This document shows, in pieces, positions 54,612-63,542 of a stretch of 64,000 bases of DNA (positions are counted from its first letter, which is position 1; every line of letters starts with the position of its first letter). A program made the position numbers and the translations under genes. Location: assembly GCF_023716865.1 (NCBI RefSeq), contig NZ_CP092417.1, forward strand, positions 4,380,001 to 4,444,000, written 5' to 3'. Under the pieces are notes generated by a model that saw only the letters and a list, made by a program, of their open reading frames with translations, made no database searches and was not told the origin of the DNA. This DNA is from Endozoicomonas sp. SCSIO W0465. Lineage in GTDB: Bacteria > Pseudomonadota > Gammaproteobacteria > Pseudomonadales > Endozoicomonadaceae.

Positions 54612-55518
54612 ATATCTGTTTATACCCTGCCACGGCCTGAAAACCTTTACCTTAACCGATTGAGATAAAAAGCCTTTCCGGGCTTATCACTATTTACGTC
54701 CGGGTAATCTTACCAGCTTTATGTCATTTGAAGCACTTACCGATTACTGATATAGTTGTGGCACTGCCTTGTAACTATCCGAAAAGGCAGTTCGATTTAC
54801 GAAGTCTGAGCATGCCACTGAAGGGATGTTATTACTCAAATACCCCTAAACGGGCCGAAAATAAACTGGAGATACGTTTTACCCGATGAACAAGTCCGGG
54901 CTGAGTAACTTCAGGAACAGCCGCTCAGGTAGACATCATGGCAGATGAACCAGTTGCATCCTTCCCGGAGGGCATGAGTTCCTGACATGATTATTGAATG
55001 ATTAAAGACCACGGCCGCAGCCGTGATAGATAAACAAGTGCCACCCAAGATCAGAGGTTGCGCTCCCGACACCAGGGATGAGGAACAGCGGACGGGTCAT
55101 ATGCTCATGAAAGGCTCCGTGATACCTTTGAACGTATCCACAACCAGCCAGAAGCGCCCGATCAACGCATCCCCCCACTTTACATCCGGTCAATATACGG
55201 ATGTGGATTGCTATATCGTTACAGCCTCAATCTGAATCAGTCCGGCTGTAAGTCTGATAGCAGGTTAGCACCGACCAAACCGTTCTCATACGGTTGTCGG
55301 CCTGTGTATGGTCGGGAAGCATCGAAAAGTTTGTACAGAAACTGCAGGAAACCAGTTGCACAACCAGCCACCTTAAATACGCCGGGTGGCAGGCAGGGTT
55401 CTTCCGGAAAAACGATGGATTGCCCGCTAAACCAATGGATGCACTGGATTAACCGAAGTCACGAACGACTTTTCGTACCAGCAACTGATTAGGGTAGCCA
55501 TAAGTAATTTGGTACTCT
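54612..55518. other. long rluC-rne intergenic region
   Basis: This 907-bp region contains the start of rluC transcription and the promoter and 5' leader of rne. In E. coli the rne leader is long and folds into hairpins that RNase E recognises to limit its own synthesis; a similar role is possible here. One hairpin is listed separately. No protein gene is supported; the short frames at 55023 and 55208 lack ribosome-binding sites. Confidence 0.5.
55271..55300 (+). promoter_or_regulatory. hairpin in the rne leader
   Basis: CCGAC and AACCGT pair with ACGGTT and GTCGG around the loop TCTCAT, with a CA bulge. It lies about 220 nt before the rne start and could belong to an autoregulatory leader. 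Confidence 0.4.
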
Positions 55519-58500
55519 ATGAAGAGAATGTTAATCAATGCGACCCAGCAAGAAGAGCTGAGGGTTGCACTCGTTGATGGACAGCGTCTGTTCGATCTGG
55601 ATATTGAGTCCGGAGCCCGCGAGCAGAAAAAAGCCAACATCTACAAAGCTAAAATCACCCGTGTCGAGCCCAGCCTGGAAGCTGCTTTTGTCGACTTTGG
55701 CGCAGAGCGACACGGCTTCCTGCCGCTGAAAGAGATTTCCCGTGAATACTTTGTCGGTCATACCGGCGGTCGTCCTAATATCAGGGATGTCATTAAAGAA
55801 GGCACCGAGGTTATCGTTCAGGTAGACAAAGAAGAACGTGGTAACAAAGGCGCCGCTCTGACGACGCTGGTCAGCCTGGCTGGCCGCTACCTTGTGCTGA
55901 TGCCAAACAATCCTCGCGCCGGTGGAATCTCACGCCGTATCGAAGGCGATGAGCGCACTGAGCTGCGTGAGGCGATGAGCAAGCTGAATATCCCTGCCGA
56001 GATGGGCGTCATCGTTCGTACAGCAGGCCTTGGCCGCTCTACGGAAGACCTTCAATGGGATCTGGACTACCTCCTGCAACTCTGGAGTTCCATCAAAGAC
56101 GCTGCAGACAAAAATCCTGCCCCATTCCTGATTTACCAGGAAAGTAATGTCATTATCCGCGCTATCCGTGACTACCTGCGCCAGGATGTTGGTGAAGTAT
56201 TGATCGACAAAACCTCGGTTTATGAAGAAGCCCTGGACTTTGTTAAACAGGTCATGCCCCAGTACCAGAATAAGATCAAACTGTACAAAGACAGTGTTCC
56301 CCTGTTCAACCGTTTCCAGATCGAAAGTCAGATTGAGACGGCCTTCCAGCGTGAAGTCAAACTGCCATCCGGCGGCTCCATCGTTATTGATCCAACCGAA
56401 GCCCTGGTATCCATCGATATTAACTCTGCCCGCGCTACCCGCGGTGGCGACATTGAAGAAACCGCCTTCAATACCAACCTTGAAGCGGCGGATGAGGTCG
56501 CACGCCAGCTTCGCCTGCGTGATATTGGTGGACTGATTGTTATCGACTTCATCGATATGAGCAACAACCGAAACCAGCGGGAAGTAGAGAACCGTATTCG
56601 CCAGGCTCTGTCCGTTGATCGCGCTCGCGTTCAGACCAGTCGCATCTCACGCTTTGGCCTTTTGGAAATGTCCCGTCAGCGCCTGCGCCCATCGCTGGGT
56701 GAAACCAGTGGCGTTGTCTGCCCCCGCTGTTCAGGCCAGGGTACTATTCGGGATATTGAGTCTCTGGCCCTGTCTATTCTGCGCCTGATGGAAGAAGAGG
56801 CAATGAAGGACAAGACGTCTGAAATTCGTGCACAGGTTCCCGTCCCGGTCGCTGCTTTCCTGCTGAATGAAAAGCGCAAGATGATCGCCAAGATCGAGAA
56901 ACGCCATGATGCCCGTATCATCGTCATTCCAAATGCCAACCTGGAAACCCCTCATTACGACGTCCAGCGTCTTCGTGACGACAATCTTCAAGAGCATGAG
57001 AGCAGCTACGAGATCATCCTTGAAGGTGAAGACTCCAGCCCGGAAGAACTGACCACAGCAACCAAATCACAACCCAGACAACAGGCCGCTGTTCGAAATA
57101 TTGCGCCTGCACAGCCTGCACCGGCAATCCGGTCACCTGAGTCAAAACACGGGTTTATTGGCAGCCTGCTGAAGTCCATTGGCAGTATCTTCAGCTCCGA
57201 CAATGATGATGACAAATCCGCTGGCCAGGACAAGTCAATTCAGCAACGCCAACCGGTACGTCGAGATCATCAGGGTGGCCAAAACAGGAAGAAGAGCCGT
57301 ACTGACTCTCAACGCCGCGACAAGCTGGATAACAATCGTCCTCAGAAAGAACGCAAAAAGAGTCCGCAGGAACGTTCAGACAGTCGTCCTAACAAGCAGG
57401 AAAACCGCTTCGAGAGGCAGGAAAGACGCCAGCGAGACAACCAGGAAGTAGCGGAACAGCAGGAACCCAGACAGGATCGGCGTCAGGATCAAGAGTCAGA
57501 ATCAGGCTCCAATGATCGCCGTCGCCGCCCGAGCTCGGCTCCTCGTCGTCGCAGCAACCGTCAGTCTCAGCGACAGCTGCAGAACGAACCACAATTGCAG
57601 CCACTGCTGCCTGAAAGCACTAAAGGGTCTGTTAACGCATCTTCTAACGCTACACAGGAAGCTAGACAGGAAAGCACCGCACAAGAGAAGCATGCTGACC
57701 AGAGAGAATCAGTTGCAAGCATTGAGAAACCAGGGATTGATAACAGCAAACCGGCGACAGCAACCTCAGAAGCTACTCAATTCGCTGATCAACTTGCCGT
57801 AACTCATGCTACGCCAGCAGACAAGGCAGAGGAAGCCAGCACGGTTTCTGTCGGAAAACAAACGCCGATCGCCAACCCTGAGGCAACTGAAGCGCCAGAA
57901 GAAGTGAGGCCTCGTCGCTCACGAAGAGTGAAGAATGACCCACGCCGCCTCAGGGAAGCACAGCATTCTGCCCCCCAAGTCGGTGAACCTGAAATCTCCA
58001 CAGAGAATAGCTTTGTGTCCCCAGCGGATCAGAAGCCTTCTGTCGATAAAGGGCCAGCAGTTGAGGCCAGGGTTTCAGCAACAGCTGATTCAGAAGCACA
58101 ATCGGAAAAAGCTGAACAGGTCTTTGTTGAGATGCCCACTCAAGAAAAGCCGGATGAAAAACCAGCCGTTGACCCTGAAGTAATAACCACCGTTGAGCAG
58201 GAACCGGTAAAACCTCGTCCTCAGATGACTGAAATGGCAAAAGCCGTTGCCGCTTCCCATAACCTCGACCAACCCGCATTTGGCTCCATACCGTCTGCAT
58301 TCGAGAAACCAGTTACACCGGGAGCGGAGGCAGACGTTGCAGAACCCAGGGCGATTATGACAGCCACTGAGGCTGAAGAGATGTTGAAGCAGGCACTGAA
58401 TCAGTCTGATGAAGACCAGGCAGTAAACACTTCGCATATTCCGGAGAGCACACAGGAAAAAACTGCTGAAACCGAAACGGCTCCAGCTACACATCCTGCC

Positions 58501-58752
58501 GCGGCCAGGAGTATGGCTGTAGAAGCACCAGCCGAACAGACTAAGGATCAACAGGACCAGACTGCTGAGGTTAAGGTAAGTGGAGCAGCAGTTCCTACTG
58601 ATGAAACCTCTGAAAAGCCTCGTCGTCGTCGCAGCCGGGCCCATAATGACCCCAGAGCCAAACGCCAGACTCAGCAGATCGAACTACCTGAGGTATCAGA
58701 AGCTGAAACTCAGGAAGCACCCCAGGCGCGTACTGAAGAAAGCAATCTGTAA
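55519..58752 (+). CDS. rne: ribonuclease E
   Basis: RNase E (1077 aa) is the main endonuclease of mRNA decay and rRNA/tRNA processing and the scaffold of the degradosome. The N-terminal catalytic half has an S1 domain (from about residue 35), the metal-binding Asp residues in VSIDINSAR and VIDFIDMSNN, and the zinc-link CPRCSGQG. The C-terminal half (from about residue 500) is unstructured, with Arg-rich RNA-binding stretches and two similar basic clusters (RPRRSRRVKNDPRRLR and PRRRRSRAHNDPRAKR). The start follows a long leader. A terminator lies 20 bp after the stop. Confidence 0.98.
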   Translation: MKRMLINATQQEELRVALVDGQRLFDLDIESGAREQKKANIYKAKITRVEPSLEAAFVDFGAERHGFLPLKEISREYFVGHTGGRPNIRDVIKEGTEVIVQVDKEERGNKGAALTTLVSLAGRYLVLMPNNPRAGGISRRIEGDERTELREAMSKLNIPAEMGVIVRTAGLGRSTEDLQWDLDYLLQLWSSIKDAADKNPAPFLIYQESNVIIRAIRDYLRQDVGEVLIDKTSVYEEALDFVKQVMPQYQNKIKLYKDSVPLFNRFQIESQIETAFQREVKLPSGGSIVIDPTEALVSIDINSARATRGGDIEETAFNTNLEAADEVARQLRLRDIGGLIVIDFIDMSNNRNQREVENRIRQALSVDRARVQTSRISRFGLLEMSRQRLRPSLGETSGVVCPRCSGQGTIRDIESLALSILRLMEEEAMKDKTSEIRAQVPVPVAAFLLNEKRKMIAKIEKRHDARIIVIPNANLETPHYDVQRLRDDNLQEHESSYEIILEGEDSSPEELTTATKSQPRQQAAVRNIAPAQPAPAIRSPESKHGFIGSLLKSIGSIFSSDNDDDKSAGQDKSIQQRQPVRRDHQGGQNRKKSRTDSQRRDKLDNNRPQKERKKSPQERSDSRPNKQENRFERQERRQRDNQEVAEQQEPRQDRRQDQESESGSNDRRRRPSSAPRRRSNRQSQRQLQNEPQLQPLLPESTKGSVNASSNATQEARQESTAQEKHADQRESVASIEKPGIDNSKPATATSEATQFADQLAVTHATPADKAEEASTVSVGKQTPIANPEATEAPEEVRPRRSRRVKNDPRRLREAQHSAPQVGEPEISTENSFVSPADQKPSVDKGPAVEARVSATADSEAQSEKAEQVFVEMPTQEKPDEKPAVDPEVITTVEQEPVKPRPQMTEMAKAVAASHNLDQPAFGSIPSAFEKPVTPGAEADVAEPRAIMTATEAEEMLKQALNQSDEDQAVNTSHIPESTQEKTAETETAPATHPAAARSMAVEAPAEQTKDQQDQTAEVKVSGAAVPTDETSEKPRRRRSRAHNDPRAKRQTQQIELPEVSEAETQEAPQARTEESNL

Positions 58753-58772
58753 TATCGATTAATATACGTCTA

Positions 58773-58801
58773 AACGGGGTGGTTTCCACCCCGTTTTTTT
58801 T
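58773..58801 (+). terminator. rho-independent terminator of rne
   Basis: AACGGGGTGG pairs with CCACCCCGTT around TTT and is followed by a run of eight T. Confidence 0.93.
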
Positions 58802-58832
58802 GCCTTGAAAAACAAGCCCTGAATAGTCTTAC

Positions 58833-59093
58833 TTATTTTATCAACGGTAAAACAGGAATCTTTTTTATCTTTTTCGTGAATTCAGGATCATCAGCTGGAA
58901 AGGTAATACTACTCGGATAAGACACAGGCCAATCCAAGTATTTTGGATCACCCGTAACATCCATTATTTCCAGTTTTTCAACACTCCATCCATTCAAGCT
59001 GCCAGTTGAATCACCCCCACTCGCCCGTGGTAATTGGCTGCCACCCTTCAGATCTGTTAACACAGGTATAAATGCTGGTTTTGCAGTGTTCAT
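58833..59093 (-). CDS. small hypothetical protein, 86 aa
   Basis: The ATG is preceded by AAGGAG at good spacing, the best evidence that it is real. The product has no signal peptide or membrane segment and no recognised family; residues 60-86 are rich in Pro and Lys (FTKKIKKIPVLPLIK). It stands alone between rne and murB, convergent with rne. Confidence 0.6.
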   Translation of the reverse strand: MNTAKPAFIPVLTDLKGGSQLPRASGGDSTGSLNGWSVEKLEIMDVTGDPKYLDWPVSYPSSITFPADDPEFTKKIKKIPVLPLIK

Positions 59094-59237
59094 ATAGTAC
59101 TCCTTTACTATTTTGATTAATTTAAGTGATGGTAACAGGGATAATGACCGATTAAACGAACCATTGGGTTAGTAATGCTAACCCGCGAGTTCCATTGAAT
59201 GATGATAGGGCACCCGATCTACAAAGTGGCGATGCAG

Positions 59238-60329
59238 TCAAATAGCGTCTTGATTATCCTGATCTCTGCTCCGGTGACGGGGTATTTTACCGATATCATC
59301 CATATAAAGCCGCGGCTCCCTTTCCAGCCGAATACCAAACATTTCGTTAACCTTCCGCTGAATCATGCTTGAGAATGAAAGCACATCCTGGCCGGTTGCC
59401 CCGCCATGATTAACCAGTACAAGGGCCTGTTTCTGATAAGTCCCCACCCGCCCCTTGCGCTCACCTTTCAGCCCGGCCTGATCAATCAACCAGCCAGCTG
59501 CCAGCTTCCAATTTCGTCCAATCTGATAAGCGACAATATTTGGATATTCCTGTTTCAGGCGATCCATCGTTAACTGTGATACCTCCGGGTTTTTGAAAAA
59601 ACTGCCAGCATTACCCACCTCAGATGGGTCCGGCAACTTTTCACGGCGAATATCACAAACTGCCTGACTGATATCAACAGCGGAAGGCGCCTGATTACCC
59701 AAACGTCTTGCTAATAAATCACCTAACTGACCATAGCCAAGATTGGGTTTTAACGTTGCATCAAGATCCAGTGTCACAGAAACAATGACATACTGATCAC
59801 GCTTTTCTCTTTTGAATACCGAATCGCGATAGCCAAAATCGCAACTCTGCCGGTCAAAGTATTCCACCAGACCGGACTCAAGGCTCATGGCTTCAAGCGA
59901 AACGAAAGAGTCCTTCAACTCGACACCGTAGGCGCCAATATTCTGGATAGGCGCAGCACCAACGGTACCCGGTATCAAAGAAAGGTTCTCCAGTCCGTAA
60001 GCTTTATTCTCCAATGACCACAATACCAGCTCATGCCAGTTCTCCCCTGCCTCAGCCCTGACCCGAACACAGTCCCGATCCCGACTCAGCACCGCCTTTC
60101 CCTTGAGATTGACATGCACAACCAACGCATCCAGAAACTCACCAAACACCACATTACTTCCGCCGCCCAGGGGAATAACAGGCAAATGTTTTTCCCTGGC
60201 AAAAGCCAGTGCACAACGCAGTTCCGTAACCGAGCCTACCTCAGCGTAATATCTGGCAGTAGACGGCAAGCCCAGGGTATTTTTCTGCAACAGAGAGTAA
60301 TTGTCGTAAATCTTGTGTGGAAAGGTCAT
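59238..60329 (-). CDS. murB: UDP-N-acetylenolpyruvoylglucosamine reductase
   Basis: MurB (about 363 aa, type I) makes UDP-N-acetylmuramate with FAD and NADPH in peptidoglycan precursor synthesis. Visible motifs are PLGGGSNVVF (FAD), PIQNIGAYGVEL, the catalytic Ser region VGNAGSFFKNPEV and the C-terminal EREPRLY with the catalytic Glu. The ATG at 60329 is chosen; a TTG five codons upstream (60344) is equally in frame and neither has a clear ribosome-binding site. Confidence 0.96.
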   Translation of the reverse strand: MTFPHKIYDNYSLLQKNTLGLPSTARYYAEVGSVTELRCALAFAREKHLPVIPLGGGSNVVFGEFLDALVVHVNLKGKAVLSRDRDCVRVRAEAGENWHELVLWSLENKAYGLENLSLIPGTVGAAPIQNIGAYGVELKDSFVSLEAMSLESGLVEYFDRQSCDFGYRDSVFKREKRDQYVIVSVTLDLDATLKPNLGYGQLGDLLARRLGNQAPSAVDISQAVCDIRREKLPDPSEVGNAGSFFKNPEVSQLTMDRLKQEYPNIVAYQIGRNWKLAAGWLIDQAGLKGERKGRVGTYQKQALVLVNHGGATGQDVLSFSSMIQRKVNEMFGIRLEREPRLYMDDIGKIPRHRSRDQDNQDAI

Positions 60330-60382
60330 TAATCGTTGATTCAAAAAAATTGAAGATACTTTTTATTTCAGCTTATTACAGG

Positions 60383-60853
60383 CTATTGCAGGGGTTTCTG
60401 CAAATGATCCAGCAACGCAAAGCCGCCAAGCTCAACAAGGTTAAGCACACGTGCAAAGCCTTCATTACCGCCGTAGTAGGGATCCGGAACTTCAGTGACC
60501 GGCAGGTCAGCATAGTCAAGAAAGAGCCGTAACTTATGGGCATGTTCTTGCGGGCAGATCGTTTGCAGGCTGTTAAGGTTCTCTCTGTCCATAGCCAGGA
60601 TATAATCCTGCTCAACAAAATCAGACGAGGTCACCTTTCGGGAGCGAATAAATGAAAGATCATAACCATGATCTGCGGCATGCTGCATGGAGCGACTGTC
60701 TGGCAAGCCCCCATCATGCCAGCCACTGGTGCCAGCTGAGTCAACTCTGATACGGTCCGACAATCCTGACTCAGCCACCTGATGAGCAAATACACCGTGA
60801 GCCGTGGGTGACCGGCAGATATTCCCCAAACATACAAAGAGTACTTTAGTCAT
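60383..60853 (-). CDS. low-molecular-weight protein tyrosine phosphatase
   Basis: A 156-aa LMW phosphatase. The P-loop CLGNICRS gives nucleophile C8 and R14, and the general acid D124 lies in DPYYGG. In Pseudomonas-like genomes an LMW phosphatase gene sits between kdsB and murB, as here. The substrate is unknown. It ends 38 bp before the murB region and starts 5 bp after kdsB. Confidence 0.95.
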   Translation of the reverse strand: MTKVLFVCLGNICRSPTAHGVFAHQVAESGLSDRIRVDSAGTSGWHDGGLPDSRSMQHAADHGYDLSFIRSRKVTSSDFVEQDYILAMDRENLNSLQTICPQEHAHKLRLFLDYADLPVTEVPDPYYGGNEGFARVLNLVELGGFALLDHLQKPLQ

Positions 60854-60858
60854 TATCT

Positions 60859-61839
60859 TTATGCCCTGACCGTCTTTTTATCTGGCTCAAGGCTGTCATC
60901 GGGCTCAAGGCTGTCATCGAACTCAAGGCTGTTATCGGGCTCAAGGCTATCTACCTCGTGCCTTCTTTCAAACAATGCACGAACGGCCAGCAGATCCTGC
61001 TCCGTATCGACACCATGGGGAGGCGTTTCAACCGCTTCAGCCACGTGAATCCGATAGCCATTCCACATCAGTCGAAGCTGCTCGAGAGACTCCATTTTCT
61101 CAATCGGGCTCACACCCCAGGTTACATAATGATTCAGCAGCCCAACGCGATAAGCATAGATACCTATATGACGCTGAAAGCAGGCATCCGCAAACACTCT
61201 TTTTTCTTCCGTCGCAAAACCATCCCGTGCCCAGGGAATGGGTGCACGGCTGAAATAGAGCGCATAACCTCTGGCATCAGCAACCACTTTGACAATATTG
61301 GGATCAAAGATCTGTTCCACCTGCCTCAACGGGTTGGATAACGTCGCAGCACCTGCTTCAGACGACACTTGCAGATTTCTGGCCACCTGATTAATTACGG
61401 ATGGAGGAATCAGAGGTTCATCGCCCTGGACGTTGACAATGATTTCATTATCCTGGAGACCATAGATTCTGGCCACTTCCTGTAATCGGTCGGTGCCGGA
61501 GGGGTGGCCGGGCAGGGTCATACACACCTCTGCCCCAAACTTCTCGGCCACTTTCAGAATTCGTTCATCATCCGTAGCAATGATGACCTTTTGGGCATCA
61601 CTGGCCAGTGCCCGCTCATACACATGCTGAACCATCGGTTTGCCGGCAATATCAGCCAGAGGTTTGCCTGGTAAGCGACTGGAAGCAAAACGGGCAGGAA
61701 TAACGACAGTAAAGTCCGAGCTTGCTGCCGATAAGGAGCCTTCTGCCGATAAGGAGCCTTCTGCCGATAAGGAGCCTTCAGCCGATAGGGAGCCTTTAGC
61801 TGACAATAAGCCTTCAGCCCTTTGAAAGCCTTGTGTCAT
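60859..61839 (-). CDS. kdsB: CMP-KDO synthetase with repeat extensions at both ends
   Basis: KdsB activates KDO as CMP-KDO for lipopolysaccharide core synthesis. The enzyme core begins TVVIPARFASSRLPGKPLADI and has VNVQGDEPLIPP and the PIPWARDGF region. At 326 aa it is about 75 residues longer than usual. The extra length is hexapeptide repeats: five or so GSLSAE-like units before the core and four DSLEPD-like units after it, each encoded by 18-bp tandem repeats. The core looks complete, so activity is expected. Confidence 0.95.
   Translation of the reverse strand: MTQGFQRAEGLLSAKGSLSAEGSLSAEGSLSAEGSLSAASSDFTVVIPARFASSRLPGKPLADIAGKPMVQHVYERALASDAQKVIIATDDERILKVAEKFGAEVCMTLPGHPSGTDRLQEVARIYGLQDNEIIVNVQGDEPLIPPSVINQVARNLQVSSEAGAATLSNPLRQVEQIFDPNIVKVVADARGYALYFSRAPIPWARDGFATEEKRVFADACFQRHIGIYAYRVGLLNHYVTWGVSPIEKMESLEQLRLMWNGYRIHVAEAVETPPHGVDTEQDLLAVRALFERRHEVDSLEPDNSLEFDDSLEPDDSLEPDKKTVRA
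60886..60953. repeat. 18-bp tandem repeats at the 3' end of kdsB
   Basis: About four copies of GGCTCAAGGCTGTCATCG (plus-strand reading) with few changes, encoding DSLEPD-like hexapeptides. Confidence 0.92.
61725..61814. repeat. 18-bp tandem repeats at the 5' end of kdsB
   Basis: Five copies of CTGCCGATAAGGAGCCTT (plus-strand reading), the first three identical, encoding GSLSAE-like hexapeptides. Confidence 0.93.
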
Positions 61840-62033
61840 CAGGACGCCTCATCCAAACGTTCATCAACGGTCAGAGCGCGCGCCTCTCCCTCCAGCATGA
61901 CAGGAATACCGTCACGTATAGGATAAGCGAGACCACAGGGCCTGCAGACCAGCTCCTGACGGTCTTTATTTGGCTGCACCTCCCCTTTACACAGTGGACA
62001 GGCCAGAATTTCAAACAGAGTCTTATCCATCAT
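61839..62033 (-). CDS. Trm112-like protein (YcaR)
   Basis: A 64-aa zinc-ribbon-like protein: ACPLCKG and CRPCGLAYPIRDGIPVML are the family signature. It sits between lpxK and kdsB, its usual place. Bacterial members are poorly characterised. Its end overlaps the kdsB start by one base. Confidence 0.95.
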   Translation of the reverse strand: MMDKTLFEILACPLCKGEVQPNKDRQELVCRPCGLAYPIRDGIPVMLEGEARALTVDERLDEAS

Positions 62034-62043
62034 TTTTCCTCAG

Positions 62044-63105
62044 CTATAAGCCAGACGATACTGGCTTACGAGCTTCAATCATTGTCACCAGCCGCTCAAC
62101 ACATGAGTCCGATACATGGGTCGTCACTGGCAGATACCAGTGCCTCTCGTCCGCAAAATCGGCGCATTTAACCGCATCCTTAGCGGTCATAATGACTGGA
62201 AGATCATCATTGAAACAGACGTCTTCCCGCACAAATGAATGGTGATCAGGAAAGGGATGGCCAATAACATCGTATCCCAGTAAGCGCAGTGTATTAAAAA
62301 AGCGCTCGGGATTGCCAATCCCGGCAACACCATGAACCCTGACGGTATCGGGAATCTGTTGCGAAATACCCGTCATACTGACCGGCGCCGAGGGTTCAAG
62401 GAAAAAATAGTACAAATTTCCCTGCTCCTGAGGCTTCCTCCCCAGCACTTTTTCCATTTCCTCAGTCCTCACTGATAGCGAGGCATTATTGGTATTGACC
62501 AGAATCATATCCACCTGATTCATTCTTTCCGGTGGCTCCCGAAGAGGGCCTGCGGGCAGACAGAGTTTGTTGCCAAACAAGCGGTCACCATCCATGACCA
62601 ATAACTCTATATGCCGTTGCAGATTATAGTGCTGCAATCCATCATCTGCGATAATCAGATTACAGTCTGTCTGATCGCAGAGATACCGGGCCGCCTTTAC
62701 ACGATCAACACCGACTACCAAAGGGACATTTAACTGCCGGGCCAGCATAACCGGCTCATCCCCTACCTTTGCCGGGTCTGACTCCGGCGTAACCGGTATC
62801 GGTGTAACGCCAGTTTCCGCACCAAACCCACGGCTGATAATCCCCGGCCGGTAGCCCCTTCGCAGAAACTCCCGCACAAGGGCGGCAACCAGAGGGGTTT
62901 TGCCGGTGCCTCCTACCGAAATATTACCCACCACAACGACGGGCACAGGTGGCGTCCACCGCGATGACTGCAGTAAACGCTGCTTTCTTCTCTCTGCCAG
63001 CAAGGAAAATAACCAACTGAGAGGCTTGAGCCAGCGAGTCCAGCCACCAGAAGGACAATACCAGGAGTCTGTAACTGATTGGCTGAAACGTTGCCAGAAC
63101 TTCAC
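62044..63105 (-). CDS. lpxK: tetraacyldisaccharide 4'-kinase
   Basis: LpxK (353 aa) phosphorylates the lipid A disaccharide at the inner membrane. An N-terminal membrane-associated helix (LKPLSWLFSLLAERR) precedes the Walker A motif GNISVGGTGKTPL; IIADDGLQHYNL is the conserved catalytic region. The start overlaps the end of exbD by 4 bp, indicating one operon. Confidence 0.97.
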   Translation of the reverse strand: MKFWQRFSQSVTDSWYCPSGGWTRWLKPLSWLFSLLAERRKQRLLQSSRWTPPVPVVVVGNISVGGTGKTPLVAALVREFLRRGYRPGIISRGFGAETGVTPIPVTPESDPAKVGDEPVMLARQLNVPLVVGVDRVKAARYLCDQTDCNLIIADDGLQHYNLQRHIELLVMDGDRLFGNKLCLPAGPLREPPERMNQVDMILVNTNNASLSVRTEEMEKVLGRKPQEQGNLYYFFLEPSAPVSMTGISQQIPDTVRVHGVAGIGNPERFFNTLRLLGYDVIGHPFPDHHSFVREDVCFNDDLPVIMTAKDAVKCADFADERHWYLPVTTHVSDSCVERLVTMIEARKPVSSGL

Positions 63106-63542
63106 TGATCAGACTCGGTGTCTTTTCGCGTGGTCATGCTCAGGTTGCTAAAACCCAGCTGTCCAGCCGCATCCATTGCCGTCACTACCGCCTGATAGGG
63201 CGTCTTGGCATCAGCGGTAATAATCAGAGGTACCTTGCTGTTCCCCTGGCTTACTTTACCCAGTGCCCGTTTGAGCGTATCCAGTTGCCCGTTAACCAGC
63301 CCCTGACCATCAACCGCAAAGTCGCCGGACTTACTGATGGTAATCTCAATCTGCTTCGGCTGCTGCTGCAATACTTCTCCGCTAGATTCCGGCAAGTCAA
63401 TAGCCAGATGGGTCTCCTTGGTGAAGGTGGTCGAGACCATAAAAAAAATCAGCAGCAGGAATACCACATCAATCAGCGGCGTCAGATTGATCGACACGTC
63501 CTCCTGATTGCCCCCTCTTCCACGAAAGCGCCGGAAATTCAT
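63102..63542 (-). CDS. exbD: ExbD/TolR family biopolymer transport protein
   Basis: A 146-aa protein with one N-terminal membrane helix (LTPLIDVVFLLLIFFMVSTT) holding the conserved Asp that passes protons, and a periplasmic domain. It works with the ExbB-like protein encoded just upstream to energise outer-membrane processes. The pair lies before lpxK, as PA2983-PA2982 do in Pseudomonas. Confidence 0.93.
   Translation of the reverse strand: MNFRRFRGRGGNQEDVSINLTPLIDVVFLLLIFFMVSTTFTKETHLAIDLPESSGEVLQQQPKQIEITISKSGDFAVDGQGLVNGQLDTLKRALGKVSQGNSKVPLIITADAKTPYQAVVTAMDAAGQLGFSNLSMTTRKDTESDQ

Noticed and set aside
55023..55492. Two short plus-strand frames upstream of rne
   Set aside because: No ribosome-binding sites and no family; the region is better read as the rne leader.
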